The notes under the pieces: model-generated
The model's input: only the letters and a program-made list of their open reading frames with translations
What the model was told of the DNA's origin: nothing
The model's database searches: none
Shown here: positions 36,951 through 45,693 of the stretch, one piece after another
Layout: each line of letters begins with the position of its first letter
How positions within the stretch are numbered: position 1 is the stretch's first letter
Assembly (NCBI RefSeq): GCF_024623785.1
Contig: NZ_JANKBZ010000052.1
Coordinates: 1-57,503 of the forward strand
DNA: 57,503 bases
Source of the DNA: Archangium lipolyticum
Lineage (GTDB): Bacteria > Myxococcota > Myxococcia > Myxococcales > Myxococcaceae
Direction of reading: 5' to 3'
Translations under genes and position numbers: made by a program

Positions 36951-37555
36951 CTGAGGCATCCCCTCATTTAGCAAGCAGGCGAGGAGGGGGTCGGTAGGTT
37001 ATTTAGTTCGAGCAGTAGGGTCATGGACGTTACCGGAGAAGTGGGTACTTCAGCTATCAACGAGCAGCAGGTCCATGAATTCCTCTCCAGCCTCTTCGCG
37101 GAGGACCTCCACGCCAAGCGGGTGCTGTCGCTGTCGCTGGCGACGCTGGGGGTCATCCACGCCGCGAGCCTGTCGGTGTACGCCATCGGGCAGGCCGTGG
37201 CGGTGGCGCGAGGCACCAAGGGCAAGCACGGGGTGAAGCAGGTAGACAGGTTGCTGTCCAACGCGGGCTTGAACGTGTGGCACCTGTTGAGTCTGTGGGT
37301 ACCGTACGTGCTGGCCCAGCGGACCGAGGTCGTCATCGCCCTGGACTGGACGGACTTCGACGATGATGACCACACCACGCTGGTGGCTTCGCTGCTGACG
37401 AAGCACGGCCGCCCTACGCCTCTGGTGTGGCTGACGGTGCACAAGTTTCTGCCCGCTCGGCCGCTTCGACGCGGAGCGTGTGGGGATGCTGGTGCACGTG
37501 CTCGAGCATGCGACCGAGGAGCAGCACCGCGCGTGGGGGCTGGCGTGAGCTGGGT
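36951..37555 (+). mobile_element. IS4-type element, 3'-truncated copy
   Basis: Left terminal repeat CTGAGGCATCCCCTCAT (36951-36967; one mismatch to the intact element). The transposase start at 37023 then runs through [33 protein letters not shown] and [20 protein letters not shown] with the first catalytic Asp, to about LVWLTVHKF at 37450. The rest, including the second Asp and the Glu, is missing. Beyond 37455 another frame reads RFDAERVGMLVHVLEHATEE, the tail of an unrelated gene. The copy is non-autonomous. Confidence 0.75.
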
Positions 37556-37578
37556 GCTCCTGCTCATCGGCGAAGAGG

Positions 37579-38160
37579 TCATTTCGCGGCGGCGAGCCCG
37601 CGCAGCAGCGTCTGCAGCACCCGCTTGAGCTCGGGCTCGCGATTCTTCTCCGCGGTCTCGAGGATCAAGCGCGGATGGAAGAACCCCGCCGTGCCGTCGA
37701 GGAGCACTTCGGCGTGGCGCTGCGGTGATGGGTCTCCGGCTTCCTCTAGCAGACCGACGAGCTGCTTGGTCCGCTGCTCGAGGTACGCCCGCACGAACGG
37801 CTTCTTCACCGCGGTGGCCGTCTCGAACGCTGCATAGGTCTCGCGATCGTTCAGCGCCCGGTCTCGCTTCATCGCGTACTGGGCGACGAACCACTGTTCG
37901 AGCTTCTGCGACGCCTTTCGATTCGACGCGCAGACCTTCTCGAGCTCAGAGGTCGTCTCCCCCAGCCACCGCTCGAGCACCGCGTCGAGGAGCGCCTCCT
38001 TGCTCTCGAAGTACGCGTAGAGCGCGACGTGACTGATCCCCAGCTCGCGGGCGATGTCGGTCAGCCGAACCTTCTCGAACCCCTGGGTGCGGATGCGCGC
38101 GAGCGCGACGTCGATGGCGCGGGTCTTCAGCTCAGCGGGGGACGATCCGGTTCGAGGCAT
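37579..38160 (-). CDS. TetR-family transcriptional regulator
   Basis: 193 residues. The N-terminal TetR helix-turn-helix reads ALARIRTQGFEKVRLTDIAR then ELGISHVALYAYFESKEAL, and the helical ligand domain follows with a C-terminal FFHPRLI segment of the TetR_C type. It is divergent from the aldo/keto reductase/quinone oxidoreductase operon, with a 76-base gap that contains a 31-bp near-perfect palindrome. The standard model is autorepression and repression of the divergent operon until an electrophile or other ligand binds. Confidence 0.9.
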   Translation of the reverse strand: MPRTGSSPAELKTRAIDVALARIRTQGFEKVRLTDIARELGISHVALYAYFESKEALLDAVLERWLGETTSELEKVCASNRKASQKLEQWFVAQYAMKRDRALNDRETYAAFETATAVKKPFVRAYLEQRTKQLVGLLEEAGDPSPQRHAEVLLDGTAGFFHPRLILETAEKNREPELKRVLQTLLRGLAAAK

Positions 38161-38189
38161 GGCGCTGCGATTCCCTTGACGATGGCGTG

Positions 38190-38220
38190 GTTACAAATTA
38201 CAAATATCGTAATTAGTAAC
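38190..38220. promoter_or_regulatory. TetR operator palindrome in divergent promoter
   Basis: Left half GTTACAAATTAC and right half GTAATTAGTAAC are inverted repeats matching at 11 of 12 positions, separated by seven bases (AAATATC). It lies midway between the TetR start (38160) and the aldo/keto reductase start (38237), in an AT-rich pocket suited to overlapping divergent promoters. Confidence 0.75.
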
Positions 38221-38236
38221 GACGAGGGTACCATCG

Positions 38237-39220
38237 ATGGCGGATTCGAGAACGCTGGGCAACGGCGGACCGGTGGTCTTTCCCATCGCGCTCGGCTCGG
38301 AGGCGCTCGCCCACGGGGACGGCATGCGGGTGCTCCACGAGGCGATCGAGCGCGGAGTCGAGCTGCTCGACACCGCCGATTTCTACGGCGCGGGCGGTGA
38401 CGAGCAGCTGATCGGCAGGGCGATCGAGGGCCGTCGCGACAAGGTGAAGCTGTCGGTGAAGTTCGGAGGGCTTCGCTCTCCCGACGGGACGTTCGTCGGT
38501 CTCGATGCGCGGCCGACGTCGGTGAAGAACTTCCTCTCGTATTCACTCAAGCGGCTGGGCGTCGATCACATCGACGTCTATCGCCCGGCTCGGCTCGATC
38601 CGGTGGTGCCCATCGAAGACACCATCGGTGCCATCGCCGACCTGGTGAAGGCCGGGTACGTGCGGCACATCGGACTGTCCGAGATGGGCGCGGACACCCT
38701 CCGCCGTGCGCATGCCGTGCATCCGATCAGCGACCTGCAGATCGAATACTCGCTGTTCAGTCGCAAGCCCGAGCAGAGCGTCTTTCCCGTGTTGAGCGAG
38801 CTCGGCATCGGGGTGACGGCGTACGGGGTGCTCGCGCACGGCCTCCTGAGCGGCAAGGCGAGACCTGCGGACCGGACAGGGCATCGAGCGCACCTGCCGT
38901 GGTTCCACCCGGGGAACTTCGAGCAGAACGTGAAGCTCGTCGACGCGCTGTCGAGGATCGCGGCCGAGAAGGCGGCCGCCACGTCGCAGCTGGCGATCGC
39001 CTGGGCGCTGGCGCGGCGGAAGGACCTGGTGCCGGTCGTCGGCGCGCGGACCGTGGCCCAGCTCTCGGAGACCCTGGCGGCGCTGAGCATCGAGCTCAGT
39101 GCGGAAGACCTTGCGAGGATTGAGGCCGCCGTTCCGCAAGAGGCAGTCGCTGGAACGCGGTACCTGCCACGGTTGATGGAGCTGCTCGACAGCGAACGTG
39201 AGCCGCGAGGTCTCCGATGA
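38237..39220 (+). CDS. Aldo/keto reductase, copy 3
   Basis: 327 residues with the N-terminal strand LGNGGPVVFPIALGSEALAH, ELLDTADFYGAGGDE (catalytic D/Y), KLSVKFGG (Lys), and the segment HIDVYRPARLDP where the usual His is replaced (RP-A-R; copy 1 has QHRVDP). The tetrad His is therefore missing or changed, an oddity that could alter substrate use. [20 protein letters not shown] and VPVVGARTVAQLSETLAA follow as in copy 1. It is the first gene of the TetR-controlled operon; its stop overlaps the next start. Confidence 0.88.
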   Translation: MADSRTLGNGGPVVFPIALGSEALAHGDGMRVLHEAIERGVELLDTADFYGAGGDEQLIGRAIEGRRDKVKLSVKFGGLRSPDGTFVGLDARPTSVKNFLSYSLKRLGVDHIDVYRPARLDPVVPIEDTIGAIADLVKAGYVRHIGLSEMGADTLRRAHAVHPISDLQIEYSLFSRKPEQSVFPVLSELGIGVTAYGVLAHGLLSGKARPADRTGHRAHLPWFHPGNFEQNVKLVDALSRIAAEKAAATSQLAIAWALARRKDLVPVVGARTVAQLSETLAALSIELSAEDLARIEAAVPQEAVAGTRYLPRLMELLDSEREPRGLR

Positions 39221-40212
39221 AGGCGATCCGCGTGGAGACCAACGGTGGCCCGGAAGTCCTCACGCTGAGATCGATCGACCTGCCTTCGGAGCCCGGTCCC
39301 GGCCAGGTTCTGGTGCGGGTCGTGGTGGCCGGAGTCAACTTCATGGACGTCGGGCAGCGGCGCGGGACCTCCCCTCGCGTCGTGCCGTTCACGCCCGGGG
39401 TCGAGGGTTCGGGAGTCGTCGAGGCGGTGGGAGAGGGCGTCGCCCACCTGAAGGTGAAAGACCGGGTCGCGTTCGTCGCGTTCACGAGCCAGCCGGGCGC
39501 CTACTCCGAGTACACCGTCGTCGATGCGAGCCGAGTCATCCCTCTTCCCGATGACTTCACGTTCGAGCAGGGAGCGGCGTTTCCGCTTCAGGGAATCACC
39601 GCCCAATACCTCATCAACGAATTCCGCCACCCGACGCGTGGCGACTTCGTTCTCGTTCATGCGGCGGCCGGCGGTGTGGGGGCGCTCCTCGTGCAGTGGG
39701 CCAGGCACCTGGGCGCCACGGTCATCGGAACGGTGTCGAGCCAGGCGAAGGCGCAGGAGGCGCGAGCGCTCGGTGCTCACCACGTCATCCTCTACACCGA
39801 GCACGACTTCGCCGCGGAGACGAAGGAGCTCACCGGCGGACATGGCGCGGATCTCGTCCTCGACGGCGTCGGTGGGACCACCTGTATGGGCAACCTCGAT
39901 GCGGTCGCCGTCCGCGGGTCCATCGTCTACTTCGGAGCCTCGAGCGGCCTTCCGAAACCGATCGACGTCTTCCCACTCCTCGTGCAGAAATCGATCTCCG
40001 TCAGCGGCGCCAGCCTGGCGCAACTGCGTACGTCCGAAGAGCTTCACCGCCGCGCGAACGAGGTCATCGCGGGACTTCGCGAGGGCTGGCTCGAGCTGAC
40101 CGTCGGAGGCGTCTTCCCACTCGCGCGGGCGGAGCAGGCACATCGGGCGCTCGAGAGCCGAACGTCGACAGGGAAGCTGCTGTTGGCGGTGGCCGAGCAG
40201 TCGTCGCGGTAG
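39217..40212 (+). CDS. Zinc-independent quinone oxidoreductase (QOR/MDR family)
   Basis: 331 residues; ATGA overlap with the reductase stop. N-terminal GroES-like domain (VLVRVVVAGVNFMDVGQRRG) and Rossmann domain with VLVHAAAGGVGALLVQWARH, the NADPH-binding A-A-x-G-G-V-G motif of QOR. No structural or catalytic zinc cysteines are seen. It would reduce quinones or enones with NADPH. Together with the upstream reductase and TetR gene it looks like an electrophile- or quinone-detoxification operon. Confidence 0.92.
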   Translation: MKAIRVETNGGPEVLTLRSIDLPSEPGPGQVLVRVVVAGVNFMDVGQRRGTSPRVVPFTPGVEGSGVVEAVGEGVAHLKVKDRVAFVAFTSQPGAYSEYTVVDASRVIPLPDDFTFEQGAAFPLQGITAQYLINEFRHPTRGDFVLVHAAAGGVGALLVQWARHLGATVIGTVSSQAKAQEARALGAHHVILYTEHDFAAETKELTGGHGADLVLDGVGGTTCMGNLDAVAVRGSIVYFGASSGLPKPIDVFPLLVQKSISVSGASLAQLRTSEELHRRANEVIAGLREGWLELTVGGVFPLARAEQAHRALESRTSTGKLLLAVAEQSSR

Positions 40213-40588
40213 GCGCTGGGTGCCCGCGCCGGGCCCCTATCCGCTGGTGCGGGCGTCCCAGCCCAGCGTCGCGATCTGGGCAACGGCCTCCAGTTCGGCA
40301 CGGCTCGCCCCGTCGCAGGCCAAAACAGAAGGATGAGCACGTGCATGGAGTCCTCCTGATGGAGCCACGACGGCAGAGGCCCCGTCAAGGCATCGGCAAG
40401 GGCAGACCGGCATGGCTGAGCCGCGCCTCATCCGCGGCCGCGGTCCCGCCCCCTTCGCGCTCACTGTGGCGAGATCGCGAGCCTCAAATGACTTGGACCC
40501 ATGTGCCGGCTTCACGAGGCCCCCCCTGAAATTGAAGGTCATGCCAGGAGGAGAAACGGCGAGCGGCGGAACGATGCACGGAATTCGT
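40213..40588. other. No gene recognised (40213-40588)
   Basis: The minus strand is open in places but resembles no family. Probably debris between the oxidoreductase and the IS91 remnant. Confidence 0.35.
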
Positions 40589-41114
40589 TCCCCCAAGCAG
40601 GTGGGGAGGAGAGGAGCGTGACGCGCCCCCAGTAGGAGCAGAGGAGGTGAGTGTGGCGCCTGAGGCAGGAGCGGAGGAAGGAGAGGACGCCGCCAGTAGA
40701 CTTTCGCGGGGCTGCTGCGCAGGACATTCGCGGTGGACGTCTTGGCCTGAGCCGGGTGTGGAGGCAGGCGCCGGGTGTTGGCGTACGAGACAGCGCCCAG
40801 GGGGGTGCGCTCCATTCTGGAGCACCTGGGACTGCCCACACGGCCTGCGAAGCTGGCCCCGGCGCAGGGGCCGCCCCAAAGCGCGTGGTGCTGAGCCAAA
40901 GCAGGGGCTGCTGCTCCCAGCACCACTGCAGTCCTCATCCGGTGCCGCGCCCCGCCAGGGACGCTGGCCTGGGCCAGGCTGGCGTGTGTCCCCTGGAGAT
41001 GAATCGGTTCTGCGCCGGCCCGGGGTGCGCTTCATGGGCTACCCGTCAGCCGCCCTCACCTCCCGCTCTGCTCCCGCCCTCTACCCCCAACAGGGCTCCT
41101 GTCCTTCCTATACG
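40589..41114 (+). mobile_element. Decayed IS91-family 3' part
   Basis: A diverged but long match to the main element from the CCCCCAAGCAGG/GAGGAGG region, through GTAGACTTTCGCGGGGCTGC (transposase C-terminus) and GAGCACCTGGGACTGCCC, to TCCTTCCTATACG at 41114. The same TTT-C frame change as in the main copy is present (40702-40705). Confidence 0.7.
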
Positions 41115-41233
41115 TCTCGGCCATCAACACCCAGCTGGCCAACCAGGCCATCGTGGTGGACTGCGGCTGCACGAACTCGAGCTACGCCTACGTGTACGCG
41201 AACAAGCCCTTTCTTCATCTCCTCCCATTCTGA
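41115..41233 (+). pseudogene. 3' fragment of an unrecognised gene
   Basis: The frame reads SAINTQLANQAIVVDCGCTN then SSYAYVYANKPFLHLLPF and a stop at about 41233. It starts right at the IS91 boundary and lacks a start codon. The family is not recognised. Confidence 0.3.
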
Positions 41234-41239
41234 CGACTC

Positions 41240-42466
41240 TCATGGGCGGGGCACTGGGGGAAAGCCGTGGCGCTCGGCTCGCCAGGCCACCATCAGCGTT
41301 GCGAGCAGCAGCACGACCAATGCCCAGGGGAAGGAGGCGACGCCGAGCGTTTCGAGGAGGACGCCGCCCAACAAGCCGCCACCGGCAATGGCGAGGTTCC
41401 AGGCGGTGACGATCATCGACTGAGCAACGTCCGCGGCCTCACCTGCCGCGTTGGCGGAGGCGGTCTGGAACAAGGTCGCGGCGCCACCGAAGGCAAGTCC
41501 CCACAGGGCGACCCCCGCCTGGAGCACGCCGGGCACGTTTCCCCAGACGCCCATCGCGATGGACCCCAGAACGAAGAGCAAGGTGCTGCCCAGCACGAGC
41601 TCACGCAGCCAGCGGTCGATCAACGTCCCGATGAGCCAGATGCCGACGAGCGCCGCGACGCCGAAGACGAACAATATGACGTCGATGTCTCCCGCGAGAC
41701 CCGCGGGGACGAGGAACGGCGCGATGTAGGTGTAGAGGACATTGTGGGCGAGCACGAAGGCGAGCGTGACGAAGAGCACTGCCTTCACGCCAGGAATGGC
41801 GAATACCTTGGAGAGGGGAAGCCGCTTGTCGGTCCCCTGTCCGGGGAAATCGGGCACCTTCCAGAGCACCCAGCCGATCAGGATCAGCGTGAGGATGCTC
41901 ATGAGCTTGAACGTGTATCGCCAGCCGACGGCAGCGCCGAGGAAGGTGCCGGCGGGAACGCCCAGGGAGAGCGCGAGCGGGGTGCCGACCATCGCGATGG
42001 CAATCGCGCGGCCTCTCAGGTGGTCCGGCGCCATCCGGCTGGCGTAGCCAGCGAGCAGCGCCCACAGCAATCCAGCGAAGACACCGGCGAAGAACCGCGC
42101 GCCAAGGGTGAGTGCGTAGTGGGTCGAAAACGCCGTGAGGGTGTTGACGAGAGCAAAACCACCTATGGCCGTCAGCAATAACGGGCGCCGCCGCCATCCG
42201 CGTGTCGCGGCGGTCAGTGGGATCGCCGCGACCAGCGAGCCGATTGCATAGACGGTGACGAGTTGCCCGACGAGAGACTCTGGAACCGCGAGGCCCGCGC
42301 TCATCTGTGGCAGCAGTCCTGCGGGAAGGGCTTCGGTGAGGATGGTGATGAATCCGGCCGTCGCCAGGGCGAGGAGTCCGGCGATGGGCAGACGCTCGGA
42401 ATCCAAGGTCGTCTCGGTTCTGGAATGGGCTGGGCTGGCGTCGTTCGCTGTCTTGCTCGAGATCAT
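41240..42466 (-). CDS. MFS transporter (DHA1/AraJ-like exporter)
   Basis: 408 residues with about twelve transmembrane helices. Helix 1-2 region LLALATAGFITILTEALPAG, then the cytoplasmic loop TRGWRRRPLL and the motif-C-like GTPLALSLGVPAGTFLGAAV of drug/H+ antiporters. Family members export sugars, amino-acid derivatives or drugs. It is divergent from a LysR-type regulator with an 88-112 base intergenic region carrying palindromes, so LysR control is likely. The substrate is unknown. Confidence 0.9.
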   Translation of the reverse strand: MISSKTANDASPAHSRTETTLDSERLPIAGLLALATAGFITILTEALPAGLLPQMSAGLAVPESLVGQLVTVYAIGSLVAAIPLTAATRGWRRRPLLLTAIGGFALVNTLTAFSTHYALTLGARFFAGVFAGLLWALLAGYASRMAPDHLRGRAIAIAMVGTPLALSLGVPAGTFLGAAVGWRYTFKLMSILTLILIGWVLWKVPDFPGQGTDKRLPLSKVFAIPGVKAVLFVTLAFVLAHNVLYTYIAPFLVPAGLAGDIDVILFVFGVAALVGIWLIGTLIDRWLRELVLGSTLLFVLGSIAMGVWGNVPGVLQAGVALWGLAFGGAATLFQTASANAAGEAADVAQSMIVTAWNLAIAGGGLLGGVLLETLGVASFPWALVVLLLATLMVAWRAERHGFPPVPRP

Positions 42467-42493
42467 GGGCCGCCTGAGGAAGTTGTTCGAGAA

Positions 42494-42505
42494 GAACTTA
42501 AGTTC
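42494..42505. promoter_or_regulatory. Perfect 12-bp palindrome in MFS/LysR intergenic region
   Basis: GAACTTAAGTTC is its own reverse complement. It lies 28 bases upstream of the MFS start and ~74 bases before the LysR start, a good place for an operator. Confidence 0.5.
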
Positions 42506-42538
42506 CCCCTCATGGGCGAAAAACAGGCTAGGATTCCG

Positions 42539-42553
42539 AATATATCGGACACG
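42539..42553. promoter_or_regulatory. LysR-box-like inverted repeat
   Basis: TCCGA-ATATA-TCGGA, an interrupted dyad close to the T-N11-A type box used by LysR regulators, just before the LysR gene. It may be the autoregulatory site. Confidence 0.5.
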
Positions 42554-42578
42554 GATGTCCGCAATGGTGGTGACAGAA

Positions 42579-43490
42579 ATGGACAGCCTCGGAGCGCTGA
42601 GCGCCTTCGTTCAGGCGGCGGAATCCCGCAGTTTCACGATCGCGGGGCGGCAACTGGGCGTCTCTTCATCGGCGATCGGCAAGGCCGTTGCGCGGCTGGA
42701 AGAGAGGCTCGGCGTACGTCTGTTCCACCGCAGCACGCGCAGCATCTCGCTCACGCCCGAAGGCGCCCTGTTCCTCGATCGGTGTCGGCGTATCTTCTGT
42801 GAGATCGAAGCGGCGGAGCTGGAGCTGTCACAAACCACCACCGCGCCACGCGGCAAGCTACGTGTCAGCCTGCCGCTGGTCGGAATGCTGTTGATGCCAG
42901 TGATTGGCGATTTCATGCGGGCCCATCCCGAGGTCGAGCTGGACCTCGACTTCACGGACCGGCTCGTGGACGTGATCGACGAGGGGTTCGATGCGGTGGT
43001 GCGCACCGGAGAGAGCGGCGACTCCCGCTTGATGTCCCGTACTCTCGGGACGTTCTCCCACCGGGTGGTGGGAGCTCCAGGTTACTTCGCGCGGAAGGGT
43101 GTTCCGCGAAAGCCGGAGGATTTGAGAGCCCACGCCTGCCTGCACCATAAATATCCCTCGACCGGAAAGCTGGAACGCTGGCCGCTTCGCCGCGGGCGTA
43201 CCGACATCGAGGTCGACCTTCCCACGACCGCCGTGACGAGCACGCTGGAGCCGTTGATCTACATGGCAGAACAAGGATTCGGCATCGCCTGCCTGCCGCT
43301 TTTCACCATTCGCCGCCAACTGGACGATGGCACACTCGTCACCGTGCTCGACGACTACATCCACGATGTCGGCACATTTCGGATTCTATGGCCGTCGAGC
43401 CGGCATCCATCGCCGAAGGTAAAAGCCTTCGTGGACTTCATGGCGAAGCGGCTGTTCCAGAACAGCACCACGAGCGCGAATCGGAAGTGA
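42579..43490 (+). CDS. LysR-family transcriptional regulator
   Basis: 303 residues from the ATG at 42579, chosen because LysR proteins begin MD-LGALSAFVQAAE; another in-frame ATG at 42555 adds eight residues. The winged helix-turn-helix (RSFTIAGRQLGVSSSAIGKA, VARLEERLGVRLFHRSTR) is followed by a LysR substrate-binding domain (GKLRVSLPLVGMLLMPVIGD, FDAVVRTGESGDSRLMSRTL). It belongs to the CrgA/DmlR-like group. It is divergent from the MFS exporter and probably controls it. Confidence 0.92.
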   Translation: MDSLGALSAFVQAAESRSFTIAGRQLGVSSSAIGKAVARLEERLGVRLFHRSTRSISLTPEGALFLDRCRRIFCEIEAAELELSQTTTAPRGKLRVSLPLVGMLLMPVIGDFMRAHPEVELDLDFTDRLVDVIDEGFDAVVRTGESGDSRLMSRTLGTFSHRVVGAPGYFARKGVPRKPEDLRAHACLHHKYPSTGKLERWPLRRGRTDIEVDLPTTAVTSTLEPLIYMAEQGFGIACLPLFTIRRQLDDGTLVTVLDDYIHDVGTFRILWPSSRHPSPKVKAFVDFMAKRLFQNSTTSANRK

Positions 43491-43744
43491 GGTTCCTGGG
43501 ATTCGGCGGATAGGCGGCAGGCAGAACGCTCCAGCGTGAGTGTGTTCAAGAGCCGCCGGGCTTCGAAGACCCCAGGTGGCCTGACTCCACAGGAGGCATC
43601 CAGGCAGGGCCCGTCTCTCCTCCCGCTCTTTTTCTTCACATCCGGCGAGAGGCAACCCCACCTTTCCAGGTGAGCCGGGCAGGGGTTGCCTCGTCCGGCG
43701 CCTCACGCCATCCAGCGTGTGTCCCCTCAGCCAGGAAGAGAGCC
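43491..43744. other. No gene recognised (43491-43744)
   Basis: The stretch between the LysR stop and the MNIO fragment holds no supported gene. A ribosome-binding-site-like GGAAGAGAG precedes an ATG at 43745 that opens only a 14-residue frame. Confidence 0.3.
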
Positions 43745-43770
43745 ATGAACCAGAACCTCCGTGAGACGGC

Positions 43771-44245
43771 GTGTGGCTGTCGGTGCTGACTGCCGCCTGG
43801 CAGACCCGGCAGGAGGCGTGGATTGAGCATCTCGCCCAGGAGTGCCGCCGCCGCCCCTACCGCCATGTCTCCGAGCACTTCGGTTTCACCGCCGCGGGGC
43901 CGTTCACCCGCAGCACCATGCTGCCCGTGCCGTATTGCACAGCCGCCGTGGACATCGGCCGCGACCGGCTCGAACGGCTGCGCGCCGCCACCGGCGGCCC
44001 CGTCGGTCTCGAGGTGCTGGCCAACACCCTCGCCCCTGTCGATGCGCTCCACCAGGGCCCGTTCCTCGACGCCGTGCTGACCCCCACTGATGGCTTCCTG
44101 GTGCTCGACGTCCACAACGTGTGGGCCCAGGCGGTCAACACCGGCCTGCCTCCAGAGCTCCTGCTCGAAACCTATCCGCTGGAGTGCGTCCGGGAGCTCC
44201 ACCTCTCGGGCGGGAGCTGGGGCCGCGCGCTCGGCACCGGGGACT
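43771..44245 (+). pseudogene. MNIO (DUF692) iron-oxidase fragment
   Basis: The frame contains RHVSEHFGFTAAGPFTRST, PVGLEVLANTLAPVDALHQG, LTPTDGFLVLDVHNVWAQAV and CVRELHLSGGSW, diagnostic of DUF692 multinuclear non-heme iron oxidases (MbnB/TglH class), with several of the metal-binding His, Glu and Asp residues. The N-terminal ~60 residues of the TIM barrel and the C-terminal part after HLSGGSW are missing. At ~44250 the reading runs into unrelated sequence (with TTATACGC, resembling the IS91 boundary). It is a truncated gene. Members install modifications on Cys-containing peptides. Confidence 0.7.
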
Positions 44246-44449
44246 CCAGGCCCGTTATACGCCGAGCTGTGCGTCTCGTCCTTCCCCCTCGTGGTTTCGC
44301 AGGTTGGCGGTGGAGACGTCCGTGAAGGACTGCGATGGCATGCAGGCGGAGTGTACACCCACTCGCTGGAAAGAACTTCGGGCCCCGCGCTCCACGCCGA
44401 GGAGGAACGCAAGGCCCGTCCCTGGAGTGGAGCCCACGGGGGGACGGCG
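44246..44449. other. Unassigned segment
   Basis: About 200 bases of open but unrecognised sequence (one frame has VAVETSVKDCDGMQAECTPT). It may be the tail of a Cys-rich protein. Confidence 0.3.
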
Positions 44450-45508
44450 TCAGAAGGCCGGCACCTGCACCGGGGAGGAGCGGTAGGTGGTGGTCCCATC
44501 CCCGAGCTCGCCGGTTTGGTTGCGGCCCCAGGTCCAGACGGTGCCGTCCTGGCGCAGCGCCACCGTGTGGTACTGGCCCGCGGAGAGGACGGTGACGCCG
44601 CTGAGGCCCGGCACCCGCCCTGGGGAGTTGCGGTTGGTGAGTGTCCCATCCCCAAGCTGGCCGAAGCGGTTGTCACCCCAGGTCCAGACGGTGCCGTCCT
44701 GGCGCACCACCAGCGTGTAGTAGATGCCCACGGTGAGGGCGGGGGCCACCTGGGACGCACACTCGGGCAGGCCCGTCACGGTGAAGGAGTGGGTAGCCGA
44801 GGCGCCCAGGGCGTTGGAAACGGTGGCGGTGAGCGTGGGGGTGGCGTTGCTCCACGTGCCGGGGCAGGAGGCCGCCCAGCTGTAGCCCAGCGTGTCGCCG
44901 TCGTTGTCGGACGCGGTGGCGGACACCGTGGTGGACTCATTCACCTCCAGGGCGGTGGCGCTGGCGGAGATGTTACCCACCTGCGGCCAGGTGTTGAGGG
45001 AGGCGTTGGTGGTGGCATCTCCCCTGCCTGAGTTGACGTTGACGTTGAAGCTCACCCTGCCCTGCGCGCCCTTGGAGTCCGTCACCGTCACCGTCACCGT
45101 CAGCGGCACGAGGGCGGCCGAGGCGGGCGCCGTCCAGGTGGTGGCGGGGCTGCTCGGCTGGGCGAAGCTGCCCGAGGGCGCGCTCCAGGCGTACGTGCGG
45201 GTGTCGCCCGGGTTGGCATCCGTGGCGGTGGCATTGAGCGTCACCGTGCCCGCGGGCTCCACGTTGCCGGGCGCCGCCGACAGCGCGGCGATGACGGGCG
45301 CGGCATTCTCGAAGGGCGCCGCCGGGTTGATTTCCTGCAGCGTGAGCGACACCACTGTCGTCTGCTTCGCCACCCAATTGCGCAGGGCTGACTCGGTCAG
45401 GTCCAAGTCCTTGGCCACCTGGGGCAGGCTCTTGCTGCCCTCGCGTACCAGCCGGACCGCCTCGGCCCTGAACTCCGGGGTGAAACTCCGCCTCTTCCTT
45501 CGCTCCAT
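44450..45508 (-). CDS. IS3 OrfA N-terminus fused in frame to a cadherin/Ig-like and RCC1-repeat protein
   Basis: 352 residues from the ATG at 45508. Residues 1-48 (RKRRSFTPEFRAEAVRLVRE, SLPQVAKDLDLTESALRNWV) are the helix-turn-helix of an IS3-family OrfA. The protein then switches in frame (VVSLTLQEINPAAPFENAAP) to an Ig/PKD-like surface protein (GTVTLNATATDANPGDTRTY), and ends with about two RCC1 repeats (VRQDGTVWTWGDNRFGQLGD). It stops after VQVPAF, mid-pattern, so the RCC1 part is also truncated; normal family members have a signal peptide and seven or more repeats. IS insertion has replaced the 5' end. Expression, if any, would come from the IS. Confidence 0.6.
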   Translation of the reverse strand: MERRKRRSFTPEFRAEAVRLVREGSKSLPQVAKDLDLTESALRNWVAKQTTVVSLTLQEINPAAPFENAAPVIAALSAAPGNVEPAGTVTLNATATDANPGDTRTYAWSAPSGSFAQPSSPATTWTAPASAALVPLTVTVTVTDSKGAQGRVSFNVNVNSGRGDATTNASLNTWPQVGNISASATALEVNESTTVSATASDNDGDTLGYSWAASCPGTWSNATPTLTATVSNALGASATHSFTVTGLPECASQVAPALTVGIYYTLVVRQDGTVWTWGDNRFGQLGDGTLTNRNSPGRVPGLSGVTVLSAGQYHTVALRQDGTVWTWGRNQTGELGDGTTTYRSSPVQVPAF

Positions 45509-45568
45509 GAACACTACCTCCCGTGTAGCCGACTTATAAGGTGTGTCCACAAAATCGGGGCAGGCTCA
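45365..45568 (-). mobile_element. IS3-family element, left-end fragment
   Basis: On the minus strand the element would begin at 45568 with TGAGCCTGCCCCGATTTTGT, a typical IS3-group terminal repeat, followed by a leader and the OrfA start at 45508. OrfB and the other terminus are absent. The fragment ends where OrfA becomes the RCC1-type protein (~45365). Confidence 0.6.
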
Positions 45569-45693
45569 CTCGGCAGTCCTCCATCGGTGCAGCCTCGGAA
45601 CGCTCCCAGTCCCAGGTATTGTTCGTTCATTAACATGCAGGCTCTGTCAGCCTGAGGCAGCGAGAACTCGCAGCCACATAAGGGGCCTCAACC

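Noticed and set aside
38578-40143. 521-residue open frame on the minus strand
   Set aside because: Antisense to the aldo/keto reductase and quinone oxidoreductase, both of which have full motifs.
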